Below, in pieces: positions 37,932 to 48,464 of a stretch of 64,000 bases of DNA. How positions within the stretch are numbered: the first letter of the stretch is position 1; each line of letters begins with the position of its first letter. The translations under genes and the position numbers were made by a program. The stretch comes from Granulosicoccus sp. (GTDB lineage: Bacteria; Pseudomonadota; Gammaproteobacteria; Granulosicoccales; Granulosicoccaceae). Below the pieces are notes generated by a model. That model was given only the letters and a program-made list of their open reading frames with translations, was not told the DNA's origin and made no database searches. Where the stretch lies: positions 1 through 64,000 of the forward strand of contig JALZWO010000055.1 of assembly GCA_023300375.1 (NCBI GenBank). Reading direction: 5' to 3'.

Positions 37932-39257
37932 GTGTCTATATTAAAAAAAGAAAGAGCTTTTATCCCACTTGCTATCGCAACATTTCTGCTAGCTACGCCG
38001 GTCGCGCAAGCGGCCACTGAGATTCAATGGTGGCACGCTTTCACAGGTCGCTTAGGAGAGCTGCTCGACGAGCAGGTTGCCACCTTCAACGAGTCGCAAG
38101 ACGACTACGCGGTTGTTGCCATTAACAAAGGCAACTATTCCGAAACCCTTAATGCGGGTATTGCGGCTTTTCGCGCTAGCGAACACCCTACGTTGTTACA
38201 GGTATTTGAAGTGGGTACGGCGACCATGATGGGTGCAAAGGGCGCTATTAAGCCAGTGTACGAAGTTATGGCTGAATCTGAGGCAAAGTTCGAACCTGAT
38301 GCCTATCTAGCAGCGGTTGCAGGATATTACACAACCACTGATGGACAAATGCTGTCGCTACCTTACAACAGCTCAACCCCTGTACTCTTCATTAACAATG
38401 ACGCATTGGAAGAGGCTGGCATTGATTCATCGTCGCCACCTGCCACATGGGAAGAAGTGGGTGAGATTCTCACTACACTCAAAGACAAAGGCCATGAGTG
38501 CCCGTTGACCACTGCATGGCAGTCATGGGTTCACTTGGAGAACCTCAGTGCCTATCACAATGTGCCGTTTGCAACTAAAGCCAATGGCTTTGAAGCGGCG
38601 GATACCGAGCTGGCATTTAATAGCCCAGCACAGGTAAAACATATCGAAACCATGGGCCAATGGGCACAGGATGGTAAATTTGTTTACCTCGGACGACGCA
38701 ACGAAGGCGGTGCTAATTTCCGCAGTGGTGAATGTGCTCTATTCACAGAGTCTTCTGCTGGCTACGCGGGCATTAAATCGGAAGCACAGTTTGATTTCTC
38801 CATAGCGCCACTTCCTTATTGGGGCGATGTAGAGGGTGCGCCACAAAATACAATTATTGGCGGCGCCTCGTTATGGGCACTTGCTGGCAAGACTGATGAA
38901 GAATATGAAGCTGCTGCAGCATTTTTAAGCTTCCTTTCGTCGTCTACTATCCAAGCTAAGTGGCATCAGAACACAGGCTATCTACCTATTACCATGGCCG
39001 CTTATGAGCAGTCTAAGGGCGAAGGTTATTACGAAGCCAATCTTGGTACTGAAATTTCCATTATCCAGATGACTGGCAAGGCGCCTACTGAAAACTCCAA
39101 AGGCCTGCGTCTTGGTAGTTTTGACCAAATTCGTGGAATCATCGATGAAGAGCTAGAAGGTGTTTGGAACGGTAGCAAAGATGCGCAAACGGCACTCGAT
39201 ACTGCTGTGACCAGAGGTAATGAGTTGCTGCGTCGCTTTGAAAAATCTCAGCGCTAA
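37932..39257 (+). CDS. ugpB: Extracellular solute-binding protein, UgpB-like (sn-glycerol-3-phosphate type)
   Basis: Signal peptide; 'TEIQWWHAFTGRLGELLDEQVATFNESQDDYAVVAINKGNYSETLNAGIAAFRA'; GTG start at 37932 with upstream AGAGGAAG; ATG 37884 alternative. Confidence 0.85.
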   Translation: MSILKKERAFIPLAIATFLLATPVAQAATEIQWWHAFTGRLGELLDEQVATFNESQDDYAVVAINKGNYSETLNAGIAAFRASEHPTLLQVFEVGTATMMGAKGAIKPVYEVMAESEAKFEPDAYLAAVAGYYTTTDGQMLSLPYNSSTPVLFINNDALEEAGIDSSSPPATWEEVGEILTTLKDKGHECPLTTAWQSWVHLENLSAYHNVPFATKANGFEAADTELAFNSPAQVKHIETMGQWAQDGKFVYLGRRNEGGANFRSGECALFTESSAGYAGIKSEAQFDFSIAPLPYWGDVEGAPQNTIIGGASLWALAGKTDEEYEAAAAFLSFLSSSTIQAKWHQNTGYLPITMAAYEQSKGEGYYEANLGTEISIIQMTGKAPTENSKGLRLGSFDQIRGIIDEELEGVWNGSKDAQTALDTAVTRGNELLRRFEKSQR

Positions 39258-39301
39258 GCTCATTGCTGAATAGGGATTGATTGTTATTTGCTGCTATAGC
39301 G

Positions 39302-40183
39302 ATGCAAAAGAAAGTCTATTTTCGCGGTACTTGGTTACCGTGGCTATTGGTTGCACCCCAGTTGATCATCACTGGGGTGTTTTTCATGTGGCCTGCTGTG
39401 CAGGCCGTGATGCAATCAACCCAGCTGCCTGATCCTTTTGGGTTAAGTAGTCAGTATGTAGGGATGGAGAATTTCCAGTTCCTGCTTAATGACTCCACTT
39501 ATCTAGAATCTTTTGCCACCACCGCATTATTTAGTGTAAGTGTGACGCTGATGGCGATGGTGCCTGCGTTATTTTTTGCGGTGTTGGCGGATAGCGTCAT
39601 AAAAGGGTCAGGCTTGTACCGTACCTTTCTGATCTGGCCCTATGCTGTGGCGCCCGCTATTGCGGGAATTGTCTGGTTATTTATGTTCAACCCATCGATA
39701 GGTGTAGCGTCGTACTATCTGAAATTTCTCGGCGTTAAATGGAATCACGTACTTGACGGTGATCAAGCCATGCTTCTTGTTGTATTGGCCGCCGCATGGA
39801 AACAGGTCAGCTATAACTTCCTGTTTTTTTTAGCAGGTTTACAGGCTATTCCAAAGAGCTTGATAGAAGCTGCCACCATAGATGGCGCTAGTCCTTGGCA
39901 CCGTTTTCGAACTATCACGCTACCGTTGCTGTCTCCCACCACATTCTTTTTGCTGGTTGTTAACATTATTTACGCTTTTTTCGACACGTTTGGTGTGATT
40001 CATACCATTACGCTAGGCGGCCCAGAGCGCGATACCAGCATTCTGGTTTACAAAGTGTTTGCCGATGGTTTTGTTGGCCAAGACCTAGGATCATCAGCAG
40101 CTCAATCAGTAATTTTGATGGTATTGGTCGGCGCACTTACCGTGGTGCAATTCCGTTACATAGAAAAAAAGGTGCATTACTGA
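39302..40183 (+). CDS. ugpA: ABC transporter permease, UgpA-like
   Basis: TM-rich MalF-like permease with EAA loop '[25 protein letters not shown]'. Confidence 0.87.
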   Translation: MQKKVYFRGTWLPWLLVAPQLIITGVFFMWPAVQAVMQSTQLPDPFGLSSQYVGMENFQFLLNDSTYLESFATTALFSVSVTLMAMVPALFFAVLADSVIKGSGLYRTFLIWPYAVAPAIAGIVWLFMFNPSIGVASYYLKFLGVKWNHVLDGDQAMLLVVLAAAWKQVSYNFLFFLAGLQAIPKSLIEAATIDGASPWHRFRTITLPLLSPTTFFLLVVNIIYAFFDTFGVIHTITLGGPERDTSILVYKVFADGFVGQDLGSSAAQSVILMVLVGALTVVQFRYIEKKVHY

Positions 40184-40205
40184 TGTGCGGGAGGAATAGG
40201 CGCTG

Positions 40206-41048
40206 ATGGCCATTGTAGGTCGACATCCTTGGCGAACAGCTACCGTTCATATCTTGTTGATATTGGGTATTGTTCTTTTGTGCTTTCCTTTGTATCTGAC
40301 GTTTGTGGGTTCTACGCTGACACGTCAGGAAGTATTGCAAGTGCCCATGTCGCTGATGCCCGGTGATCAGTTTCTGGAGAATTATAAACGCGCATTATTT
40401 CGCGGTACTAATGCGCCTGTGCTTGGAATGCTCTGGAACAGCCTTGTCATGGCAATGGGCATAGCGATTGGCAAGATAGTTATTTCCTTGCTGTCGGCTT
40501 ATGCCATCGTCTATTTTCGGTTTCCTTTTCGTATGTTGTGCTTCTGGACCATTTTCATGACGTTGATGCTGCCAGTAGAAGTACGCATACTACCCACCTA
40601 TGAGATTGCTGCAAAGCTGGGTTTACTCAACAGTTACACGGGGCTTATTTTGCCGTTGATCGCTTCGGCAACGGCTACGTTTTTGTTTCGGCAATTTTTC
40701 ATGACAGTGCCAGACGAACTAGTAGAAGCTGCTCGAATGGATGGTGCAGGGCCCATCAGATTCTTTAAAGATATATTGCTGCCATTGTCGCGCACTAATA
40801 TAGCGGCTCTGTTTGTCATACTTTTCATCTATGGCTGGAATCAATTCTTGTGGCCATTACTGATAACCACAGACCCATCCATGAACACCATCGTTATGGG
40901 TATCAAGCAAACGGTGCCACAAGCAGATGACTTTGCCGACTGGCCTTTAACGATGGCAACATCGGTGATGGCTATTATTCCACCTGTGCTGGTTGTTTTG
41001 TTAATGCAGCGTTTATTTATCAAAGGGCTGGTTGATTCAGAAAAATGA
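40206..41048 (+). CDS. ugpE: ABC transporter permease, UgpE-like
   Basis: MalG-like permease, EAA loop 'EAARMDGAGPIRFFKDILLPLSRTNIAALFVILFIYGWNQFLWPLLIT'. Confidence 0.87.
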   Translation: MAIVGRHPWRTATVHILLILGIVLLCFPLYLTFVGSTLTRQEVLQVPMSLMPGDQFLENYKRALFRGTNAPVLGMLWNSLVMAMGIAIGKIVISLLSAYAIVYFRFPFRMLCFWTIFMTLMLPVEVRILPTYEIAAKLGLLNSYTGLILPLIASATATFLFRQFFMTVPDELVEAARMDGAGPIRFFKDILLPLSRTNIAALFVILFIYGWNQFLWPLLITTDPSMNTIVMGIKQTVPQADDFADWPLTMATSVMAIIPPVLVVLLMQRLFIKGLVDSEK

Positions 41049-41100
41049 TGACACCACGTATACCCATTACATCGGTTAATACAATTGAGTTCAGGCACTG

Positions 41101-42168
41101 ATGGCCACTATTGATTTACAGAATATCCGTAAAAGTTACGGTAAAAATCAAGTCATACACGGTGTTGACGCCTCCATAGCAGACGGCGAGCTCATCGTTA
41201 TTGTCGGACCTAGCGGCTGTGGCAAATCAACACTACTACGTATGGTTGCTGGTTTAGAAGAAGTCACTGAGGGCGAACTACGCATTGATGGTCGACGGGT
41301 GAATGATGAAGAGCCCAAGGATCGAGATATCGCCATGGTGTTTCAGACCTACGCCTTATATCCGCACATGAGCGTTTTTGACAACATGGCGTATGGTCTT
41401 AAAATCATGCGATTGCCAAAGGCTGAGATACGCTCAAGGGTCGAGGAAGCTGCGCGCATGCTGTCGTTATCTGAGCTGCTTGACAGAAAGCCGAAGGCAT
41501 TATCTGGAGGTCAACGTCAGAGAGTGGCTATGGGTCGCGCTATTGTGAGACAGCCTAGTGTGTTTTTGTTTGACGAACCCTTATCTAATCTTGATGCGCT
41601 TTTGCGTGTTCAAATGCGGTTGGAAATAAAGCAGTTGCAGAGACGTTTAGGTGTTACGTCTCTCTACGTAACTCACGACCAGGTTGAAGCCATGACACTG
41701 GCTGATAGGCTTATCGTCATGAACGGTGGAGTTGCCGATCAGGTTGATGAAGCTATGAAAGTCTATGAGCGTCCAGCTACGCGTTTTGTTGCTAGCTTTA
41801 TCGGCTCACCTGGTATGAATTTTCTTAATAAAGTGCCTATAGCATCATTGCCACCTAATCTCGATTTACCGGAGTTGGCCGAGCAGGCGCAAGCTAGGCA
41901 AACTATTGATTTAGGTATACGACCTGAGAACCTTGCGCTGTGTGACCCGGGTGAGGCGCAATTGACTCTGCGTGTGCTTACTGTAGAAACACTGGGCGCA
42001 GATACCTTAGTGCATGGGCATAGTGAGTTGGTGCAGGGGCATCCCGAGCCGATGGCGTTACGGCTAGTGGGTACGCATCGGTTTGAAGAAAACTCAACGC
42101 TACCGCTGAAGGCTGATGCATCGCATTGGCATGTGTTTGATTGTGAGACGGGTGATCGTTTGAATTGA
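41101..42168 (+). CDS. ugpC: ABC transporter ATP-binding protein, UgpC-like
   Basis: Walker A '[16 protein letters not shown]', signature '[17 protein letters not shown]', Walker B '[12 protein letters not shown]', C-terminal TOBE. Confidence 0.92.
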   Translation: MATIDLQNIRKSYGKNQVIHGVDASIADGELIVIVGPSGCGKSTLLRMVAGLEEVTEGELRIDGRRVNDEEPKDRDIAMVFQTYALYPHMSVFDNMAYGLKIMRLPKAEIRSRVEEAARMLSLSELLDRKPKALSGGQRQRVAMGRAIVRQPSVFLFDEPLSNLDALLRVQMRLEIKQLQRRLGVTSLYVTHDQVEAMTLADRLIVMNGGVADQVDEAMKVYERPATRFVASFIGSPGMNFLNKVPIASLPPNLDLPELAEQAQARQTIDLGIRPENLALCDPGEAQLTLRVLTVETLGADTLVHGHSELVQGHPEPMALRLVGTHRFEENSTLPLKADASHWHVFDCETGDRLN

Positions 42169-42319
42169 TCACGATTTGCAAGTTCGTGCGGGTCGATGTC
42201 TCTATGAGGAACTTCAGTATCTGATCATTGAAGTGGCGTTGCGCACCAATCATGATAGCGGTGCCTTTATGCAGATACCCGTGTTTACGCATTGACCCAT
42301 TCCACCGTTTAAAGGTGCC

Positions 42320-43465
42320 ATGAAAATAGTTGATGTCATTGCTCACGCCATCTCTGTGCCATTGGAGACAGTCTTCTACTTCTCACAAGGATGGGTGACC
42401 AAACGCAGCTCCTTGATCGTTGAGCTTGTGACTGATGAAGGCGTCACTGGTTGGGGGGAGGCCCTGTGTCATGGACAGCAGCCACCACAAATAGCGGCAG
42501 CGTTTATCGACCATGTTTTTAAGCCTCTTTTGCTTAATCGTGACCCCTTCGATGTTGAGGTGTTGTGGGAAGAGATGTACAACACTACTCGTCCTTTTGG
42601 GCAGGGTGGTGCAGCCGTGAACGCTATCAGTGGTGTGGATATTGCGCTGTGGGACGTTATGGGAAAATCACTGAATAAACCAGTGCACGCTCTAATAGGA
42701 GGCGCATTTAGAACCAGCGTACAACCTTACGCTACAGGATTTTATCGGGTAGAGGATGGCAACTACCCTGCGGATGCCATTGATGAAGCACAGCGTTATA
42801 TCAATGCAGGTTTTACTGCTTTCAAACTCAAGATTGGCTTTGGCATAGAGGAGGATATTGCTTTTATCAAAGCGATAAGAGGGGCGGTAGGTGAAGGTGT
42901 GCGAATAATGGCTGATGCCAATGGAGCCTATAATGTTGCTAGCGCTCGCCGCATCATAAAAGCGACTGAGTCGTGTAATGTCTACTTTTTTGAAGAGATG
43001 CTATCTCCCGAAAACCTAGAGGGCTACCAACAAATTAAAAATCACTCGGGTTCATTCATAGCGGCAGGTGAACAATTGTTTGGTAAACATGGCTATCAAC
43101 CTTGGTTGTCTGCGTCAGCCCTTGATATCATCCAACCCGATTTATGTTCTTCAGGTGGTTTTACCGAATGTAAGAAAATTGCTGCCATGGCACAAGCATC
43201 GCACACAATGCTAGTGCCTCATGTTTGGGGGTCAGGAATTGGACTTGCTGCATCCCTGCAATTCATAGCGTCCTTGCCCAGCATGCCTTTAGCACTCTAC
43301 CCGGTAGAACCCATGCTCGAATTTGATTGCTCATCGCATCCATTTCGCGAAGACTTGATTATCGACAGTATTGATATACAAAATGGTAGAGTGCAAATTC
43401 CATCAAGGCCGGGCATTGGTGCGGATGTTGATCGTACTGTTATTGATCAATACAAGGTGAGCTGA
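42320..43465 (+). CDS. Mandelate racemase/muconate lactonizing enzyme family (enolase superfamily) protein
   Basis: 'AISGVDIALWDVMGKSLNKPVHALIGG', 'FKLKIGFG', 'IMADANGAY', 'FFEEMLSPENLEGYQ', 'AAGEQLF', 'HVWGSGIG'. Confidence 0.9.
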   Translation: MKIVDVIAHAISVPLETVFYFSQGWVTKRSSLIVELVTDEGVTGWGEALCHGQQPPQIAAAFIDHVFKPLLLNRDPFDVEVLWEEMYNTTRPFGQGGAAVNAISGVDIALWDVMGKSLNKPVHALIGGAFRTSVQPYATGFYRVEDGNYPADAIDEAQRYINAGFTAFKLKIGFGIEEDIAFIKAIRGAVGEGVRIMADANGAYNVASARRIIKATESCNVYFFEEMLSPENLEGYQQIKNHSGSFIAAGEQLFGKHGYQPWLSASALDIIQPDLCSSGGFTECKKIAAMAQASHTMLVPHVWGSGIGLAASLQFIASLPSMPLALYPVEPMLEFDCSSHPFREDLIIDSIDIQNGRVQIPSRPGIGADVDRTVIDQYKVS

Positions 43466-43489
43466 TTCATAAAGGCCACACCCAATTGC

Positions 43490-44395
43490 CTATGGACGAA
43501 TAAATGAGCCGTTTTGCAGGTCCTGCATAGCTTGTTTGATTTCAGCATCGGTGTTCATAACGATAGGGCCATGCCACGCCACGGGTTCTTTGATGGGTGC
43601 ACCAGAGACCAATAAAAAGCGACAACCTTTGTCGCCAGCTTGGACGACGATACTATCACCGGTGTCAAACAGAATCATGGTGCGATCGCCAGAAAGGTCG
43701 CGTATGTTCAGCTCGTGACCTGCAATTTCTTTTTCCACAAGAACACCTTGTGGTTTCGATGCATCCTTGAACCAGGCATCACCTTCAAACACATAGGCAA
43801 ATGCTGAGCGGTAAGCATCAATAGGGATGCGTTTGCGGACACCGGCAGGAATACTGACATCCAGATATTGTGGGTCGGCAGCTACGCCATCAACTGGCCC
43901 GCGTTTGCCACGCCACTCACCGGTAACAACGCGAATCACGGTGCCATCGTCGTCGCAATACTCGGGTATGTGCTCTCCTGCAATATCTTGATAGCGGGGG
44001 GCTGTCATCTTTAGAGAGGCAGGTAGATTAGCCCACAGCTGGAAGCCGTGCATTCGTCCCTGAGCGTCCCCCTTTGGCATCTCCTGATGCAGTATGCCAG
44101 AGCCTGCGGTCATCCATTGAACCGATCCAGGCCCTAGTGAACCGCTATTTCCTAGGCTGTCTGCATGGTCCACTGAGCCAGCCAACACATAGGTAATAGT
44201 CTCTATGCCACGGTGTGGATGCCAAGGGAATCCGGCCGTGTATTTTTCAGGTTCATCGTTTCGAAAATCGTCCATCATTAGAAATGGATCAGTGTGACTG
44301 GTGTCGCCAAATCCGAATACACGATGCAGGTGTACACCAGCTCCTTCTAATGTAGGTTGCGTTCCTGAGATGTTTTTTACTGGCCTTATGGACAT
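43490..44395 (-). CDS. Pirin family protein
   Basis: 'LMMDDFRNDEPEKYTAGFPWHPHRGIETITYVLAGSVDHADSLGNSGSLGPGSVQWMTAGSGILHQEMP'. Confidence 0.93.
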   Translation of the reverse strand: MSIRPVKNISGTQPTLEGAGVHLHRVFGFGDTSHTDPFLMMDDFRNDEPEKYTAGFPWHPHRGIETITYVLAGSVDHADSLGNSGSLGPGSVQWMTAGSGILHQEMPKGDAQGRMHGFQLWANLPASLKMTAPRYQDIAGEHIPEYCDDDGTVIRVVTGEWRGKRGPVDGVAADPQYLDVSIPAGVRKRIPIDAYRSAFAYVFEGDAWFKDASKPQGVLVEKEIAGHELNIRDLSGDRTMILFDTGDSIVVQAGDKGCRFLLVSGAPIKEPVAWHGPIVMNTDAEIKQAMQDLQNGSFIRP

Positions 44396-44667
44396 GGTGG
44401 ATACCTTGTAAATATGTATAAAAATTAAGACTTACGGCGCACAATAAAGCGAAAATATCAGGAAACGTCATTCCCGTGCATGCTAAGAATCCAAGATCAT
44501 TAGCCAGAGGGATCGCCACTTACATGGGGATGACGAGAATCAGTTAGCGTAATTAAGGTTAAGACTGATTTTCACTGATAAACGTGGATGGTCGACAATT
44601 ATCATTCAAATTTTACACGTTATGATTTTGACGGTAGCAAATATTACAAAGAAATTAAAGCAGCCGT

Positions 44668-44727
44668 AGTGAGCAATGATAGTAGGCAATGATAGTAGGC
44701 AATGATAGTAAGCAATGATAGTGAGCA
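44668..44727. repeat. 13-bp tandem repeat, about 4.6 units (consensus agtRRgcaatgat)
   Basis: Read directly: agtgagcaatgat agtaggcaatgat agtaggcaatgat agtaagcaatgat agtgagca. Confidence 0.92.
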
Positions 44728-44740
44728 GCAAGCAATAGTT

Positions 44741-45871
44741 TTAACCGTGATAGGAGGGTGGAAGGCAGGCTTGCGTTATTCGCTCGCACACTTTATCAAT
44801 ATCTACGTTTGGATTGGCAGCGACTTGTCTGAGCCAAACCTCGTTGTCTATGACTGTATGCGAGGCCACATCTCTCAATTCTAAAATAACTTTTTCTATA
44901 TCTTGATGAGTAGGCTGCCAGTTTAGAACACCCGATGTGGGCTGTTGCTTAAGTGACATCGTTGAATCTGCATCGATGTAGGCAGCCAGACGAGCAGCGT
45001 TTTGCATGTCATTTTCTATTCTGCTGGCGAGGCCTGATTGCCCCCAAGCAAGCAAGGTGGCCATCAGTGGAATGGCAGCGGCACTGCGCGAACCTTGAAT
45101 GCCGATATTTGGGGTCACTAGATAGTCCCCGCTAAAGCTAATGTTGTCTCGTGTTTTTGATGACTTGAACAAAACCAAAGCGGAATCTTTAGCTTGATAA
45201 AACCATTTGTGTGCTGAAATAACCAAACTGTCGGCTCGGTCTATCCCAACTAGCAAATTGTTATGTGTGGTTAACATTAAGGGGGCTGCCCACGCTGCAT
45301 CTATGTGTATCCACAATGCGTTGTATTTTTCGTCCAATGGATCAATCGCGCCTCGTCCGGTGGTACCCGCTGTAAGCACCAATGCCGCGTTTGATAGGTC
45401 ATTAGGCAGTGCAGAGCTGTTCATCTGACCGTTTGGTAGTGTGGGCACACTTTGGTAAGGTAAGCCCAGCAAGTGCGCCGCCTTTGGAATTGAGAGATGA
45501 GCATCACAAGAGCCAATGACATGAGTAGCGCCTGCCTCTCGTGCAGCCCATAGACCTGTCAGGTTACCAATGGTGGATCCGCTACACATGTGTCCGTCTG
45601 ACATGCCGTACATGGGCGCCAGCCATTCCATCAATCGGTGCTCTACCAATGATGCAAAAGGGCTGAGATCGGGGTGTAAAAGGTTTTGGTTATGCTCCGC
45701 ATTGAGCCCAACAAGATGAGACGCAATGGAAGGCGTGGGAGGATCCATGTGCGCAAAAAACACATGACTTCCTAACGCTGCCGATCTCTCTGTGATGGCC
45801 ACTTCAAAGAAGTTTTGCGCTTTTGTTTCGCCCCAGCCAACAATTGGCCAGTTCTTTTCGAGAATATCCAT
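44741..45871 (-). CDS. PLP-dependent decarboxylase/aminotransferase family protein (group II decarboxylase-like)
   Basis: 'HIDAAWAAPLML', 'DSLVISAHKWFYQAKDSALVLF' PLP-lysine motif, 'MCSGSTIGNLTGLWAAREAG'. Confidence 0.85.
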   Translation of the reverse strand: MDILEKNWPIVGWGETKAQNFFEVAITERSAALGSHVFFAHMDPPTPSIASHLVGLNAEHNQNLLHPDLSPFASLVEHRLMEWLAPMYGMSDGHMCSGSTIGNLTGLWAAREAGATHVIGSCDAHLSIPKAAHLLGLPYQSVPTLPNGQMNSSALPNDLSNAALVLTAGTTGRGAIDPLDEKYNALWIHIDAAWAAPLMLTTHNNLLVGIDRADSLVISAHKWFYQAKDSALVLFKSSKTRDNISFSGDYLVTPNIGIQGSRSAAAIPLMATLLAWGQSGLASRIENDMQNAARLAAYIDADSTMSLKQQPTSGVLNWQPTHQDIEKVILELRDVASHTVIDNEVWLRQVAANPNVDIDKVCERITQACLPPSYHG

Positions 45872-46032
45872 ACTCTGATGATTCTCCTAGATAGGATTAC
45901 CAGACTATCACCATGCGCCTTGAGGGGCAATCGGTGGATTACACTTAAAAAGCATTACGAAGTGATAAAACTCGGTATTGACTGAGTTTTATCATCACTC
46001 TAGCTATCGTTAGAACTGACTGTGGAAAATGT

Positions 46033-46806
46033 ATGCAAAGATTAAATGGAAAGTGCGCTTTGATCACCGGATCTGCCCGAGGTATAGGTCGTGCGTTTGC
46101 GCAAGCCTATATTCGCGAAGGGGCCAAGGTGGCGATAGCCGATATTGATTTCAACGCGGCCACCGATACGGCTAAGCAACTAGGTGATAGTGCTATCGCT
46201 ATTCATCTAGATGTCACTTCGCAGTCGAGTATCGATAAGGCCGTTGCACAAACTATTGCCACTTTGGGGGAAATCGATATCCTCATTAATAATGCTGCAT
46301 TGTTTTGTGCTGATGGCATTGTCGATATCAAGCGAGAGGATTATCAGAAACTTTACGACGTCAATGTGGCTGGTTCCTTGTTTACGCTTCAGGCTGTAGC
46401 CCGGCACATGGTTGATCGCGGCGAAGGTGGAAAAATTATCAACATGGCCAGCCAAGCTGGCAGGCGAGGTGAGCCTTTGGTCGCTGTTTATTGTTCGACC
46501 AAAGCTGCCATCATTTCCTTAACTCAGTCAGCGGGTATGAATCTCATACAACACGGCATAAACGTCAATGCGATTTCGCCGGGAGTGGTAGATGGCGAAC
46601 ATTGGGTTGGCGTTGATGCAGAATTTGCTCGGTTAGAAAACTTGCAGCCGGGTGAAAAGAAAAAGCAGGTTAGTGCAGGAGTACCTTTTGGGCGTATGGG
46701 TACGGCAGAAGATCTCACTGGTATGGCTGTGTTTCTGGCATCGACGGAGGCTGATTACATTGTTGCCCAGACTTATAACGTTGATGGTGGACAGTGGATG
46801 AGTTGA
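46033..46806 (+). CDS. Short-chain dehydrogenase/reductase (polyol/sorbitol dehydrogenase-like)
   Basis: 'ALITGSARGIGRAFAQAYIREGAKVAIADID', 'NNAA', 'YCSTKAAIISLTQSAGMNLIQHGINVNAISPGVVDGEHW'. Confidence 0.9.
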   Translation: MQRLNGKCALITGSARGIGRAFAQAYIREGAKVAIADIDFNAATDTAKQLGDSAIAIHLDVTSQSSIDKAVAQTIATLGEIDILINNAALFCADGIVDIKREDYQKLYDVNVAGSLFTLQAVARHMVDRGEGGKIINMASQAGRRGEPLVAVYCSTKAAIISLTQSAGMNLIQHGINVNAISPGVVDGEHWVGVDAEFARLENLQPGEKKKQVSAGVPFGRMGTAEDLTGMAVFLASTEADYIVAQTYNVDGGQWMS

Positions 46807-46912
46807 TGGGTCAATTACCCCTTGTCACTGCTAGTGCAAAACTCTCGAGTTATACCAATGAAAATGTCCCACTCTGGGGCATTTCTGGCGAAGGTCTTTG
46901 CTTGGCTAAATT

Positions 46913-46954
46913 TTCTTGCGAGTTGTAGATGTTACGTCCTTGGACTCGCAAGAA
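46913..46954. repeat. Perfect 10-bp inverted repeat TTCTTGCGAG-N22-CTCGCAAGAA
   Basis: Read directly in the intergenic interval after the SDR gene. Confidence 0.85.
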
Positions 46955-47015
46955 CACATACTCAACTTTTCTGTTTGACAATGAAGACGTTTTTATAGGT
47001 CATGGCCAGGAGGAC

Positions 47016-47786
47016 CTACAGGTGGTTAAATTTAAACCACCTGATTTCATTCATAGCGTGTTTTGCGTTGATAGCAGCATACGTTCCGTTCTGCTTAATG
47101 GTCTTTAGGCCCTCATTGAAGGCTGCAATTATTTTTTTGATTTAACGTTGTTCAATTCAATGCACTAGTGACGTGCAAATCATTGGTTGAGAGCGCATTC
47201 TTGGTGTATGCACGTTTGCTCTTCAATTCTGGCGCTTCGGTTGCTATTTTAGTACGGGCTACAAGTTCATCTTCAACCGTGTAATCGAGTCTGCCAGCAT
47301 CGACCTTCAACAGATTATTTAGCAAGTTGTTAGTCTCTATCCGCTCGAAGTTGCTTGCATTCAAAAATTGCTCGCTGTAAGCGTAATCTGGAATAACTCC
47401 AATATTTTTCCCAGTCAGGCTTTCCAGGCCTTCACACTCAAAATCATCATCAATACGCTTTATGATTTTGATTTGGTTTTGCAGGTACATATCGCTATAT
47501 CTTAAAGTCTCAGTTCGCTCTTCTGTCCACCAGACAGCAATCAGTACATCGTATTTTCTCGATCTAACACCACTTATTGCTTGCGCCCAAGGGATGAATT
47601 TCATCTCAAGTTCATAACCTTGTGATTCGAAAGCCGCACGGACAATTTCTACCATAATACCCTGGCCTGGAAGGTCAGGGCCCTTTAAACGATAAGTATG
47701 GGTTAGCCACTCCTGTAATTTTTTGCGTAACTGATAGGCGACACAATCGCCATCAAAAGTAGCGCCGTAACCAGTATTATTTTCAT
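47016..47786 (-). pseudogene. Frameshifted amino-acid-type (family 3) ABC solute-binding protein
   Basis: ATG 47786 signal peptide 'MKIILVTALLLMAIVSPISYAK', then shifted frame 'QKITGVANPYLSFKGP', then ORF 47152..47655 'GPDLPGQGIMVEIVRAAFESQGYELEMKFIPWAQAISGVRSRKYDVLIAVWWTEERTETLRYSD', then another frame 'IKKIIAAFNEGLKTIKQNGTYAAINAKHAMNE' ending at TAG 47016-47018. Confidence 0.85.
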
Positions 47787-48053
47787 GATAAATACCTCAG
47801 TAGGTTGCCTTGTAAATTCACTCTGCGATGCCTGTGGATTCAACGAGACTAGATTGCCCGATGTTCACAAGCGGGGTAGTCGAATAGCGACTGTGTGTAA
47901 AAGCAATTGAGTCGTGTATGTAAAGTAAAAATTGTATTGAAGTTGATCAATATTCCTATCAGGTTAGTGGGCGTCATTAATGCGCAGCCATTGCTATCAA
48001 TTCGTTATTGATCGTTCTAGATGACAAAAACGAAAGTAAGTCATGCTATTGCA

Positions 48054-48181
48054 TTAATACGTTAATACGTTAATACGTTAATACGTTAATACGTTAATAC
48101 GTCAATACGTCAATACGTCAATACGTCAATACGTCAATACGTCAATACGTCAATACGTCAATACGTCAATACGTTATTACG
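48054..48181. repeat. 8-bp tandem repeat, 16 units: 6x TTAATACG, 9x TCAATACG, 1x TTATTACG
   Basis: Counted directly from the sequence; exact 128 bp. Confidence 0.97.
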
Positions 48182-48464
48182 TCACTGGGGTAGTGCATAA
48201 GATTGTCATAGGGTGATCTTGAGTCGCTGTGTTAGTACCGTTTTCAACCTGCTGGCACTGCAACGCTTCTGTCCGTTTTTTCTCGTTGTGTACACGGTTT
48301 CACCACTGTATCGCGCTCAACCTTGCGGGTAACCGTGTCAAAAACTGTTTGGCGAGTATCTTGTCGATCGTTCACGCGGCGATGAGTAGTTTTAATGAGC
48401 TAGTTATATCGCTTGAGTGCCTATGTGTGAGTAATTACACCAGATCGATAACAGCTTCTCCCGG

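Noticed and set aside
48054-48181. Octamer array considered as a CRISPR
   Set aside because: Contiguous 8-bp units with no spacers and no cas genes.
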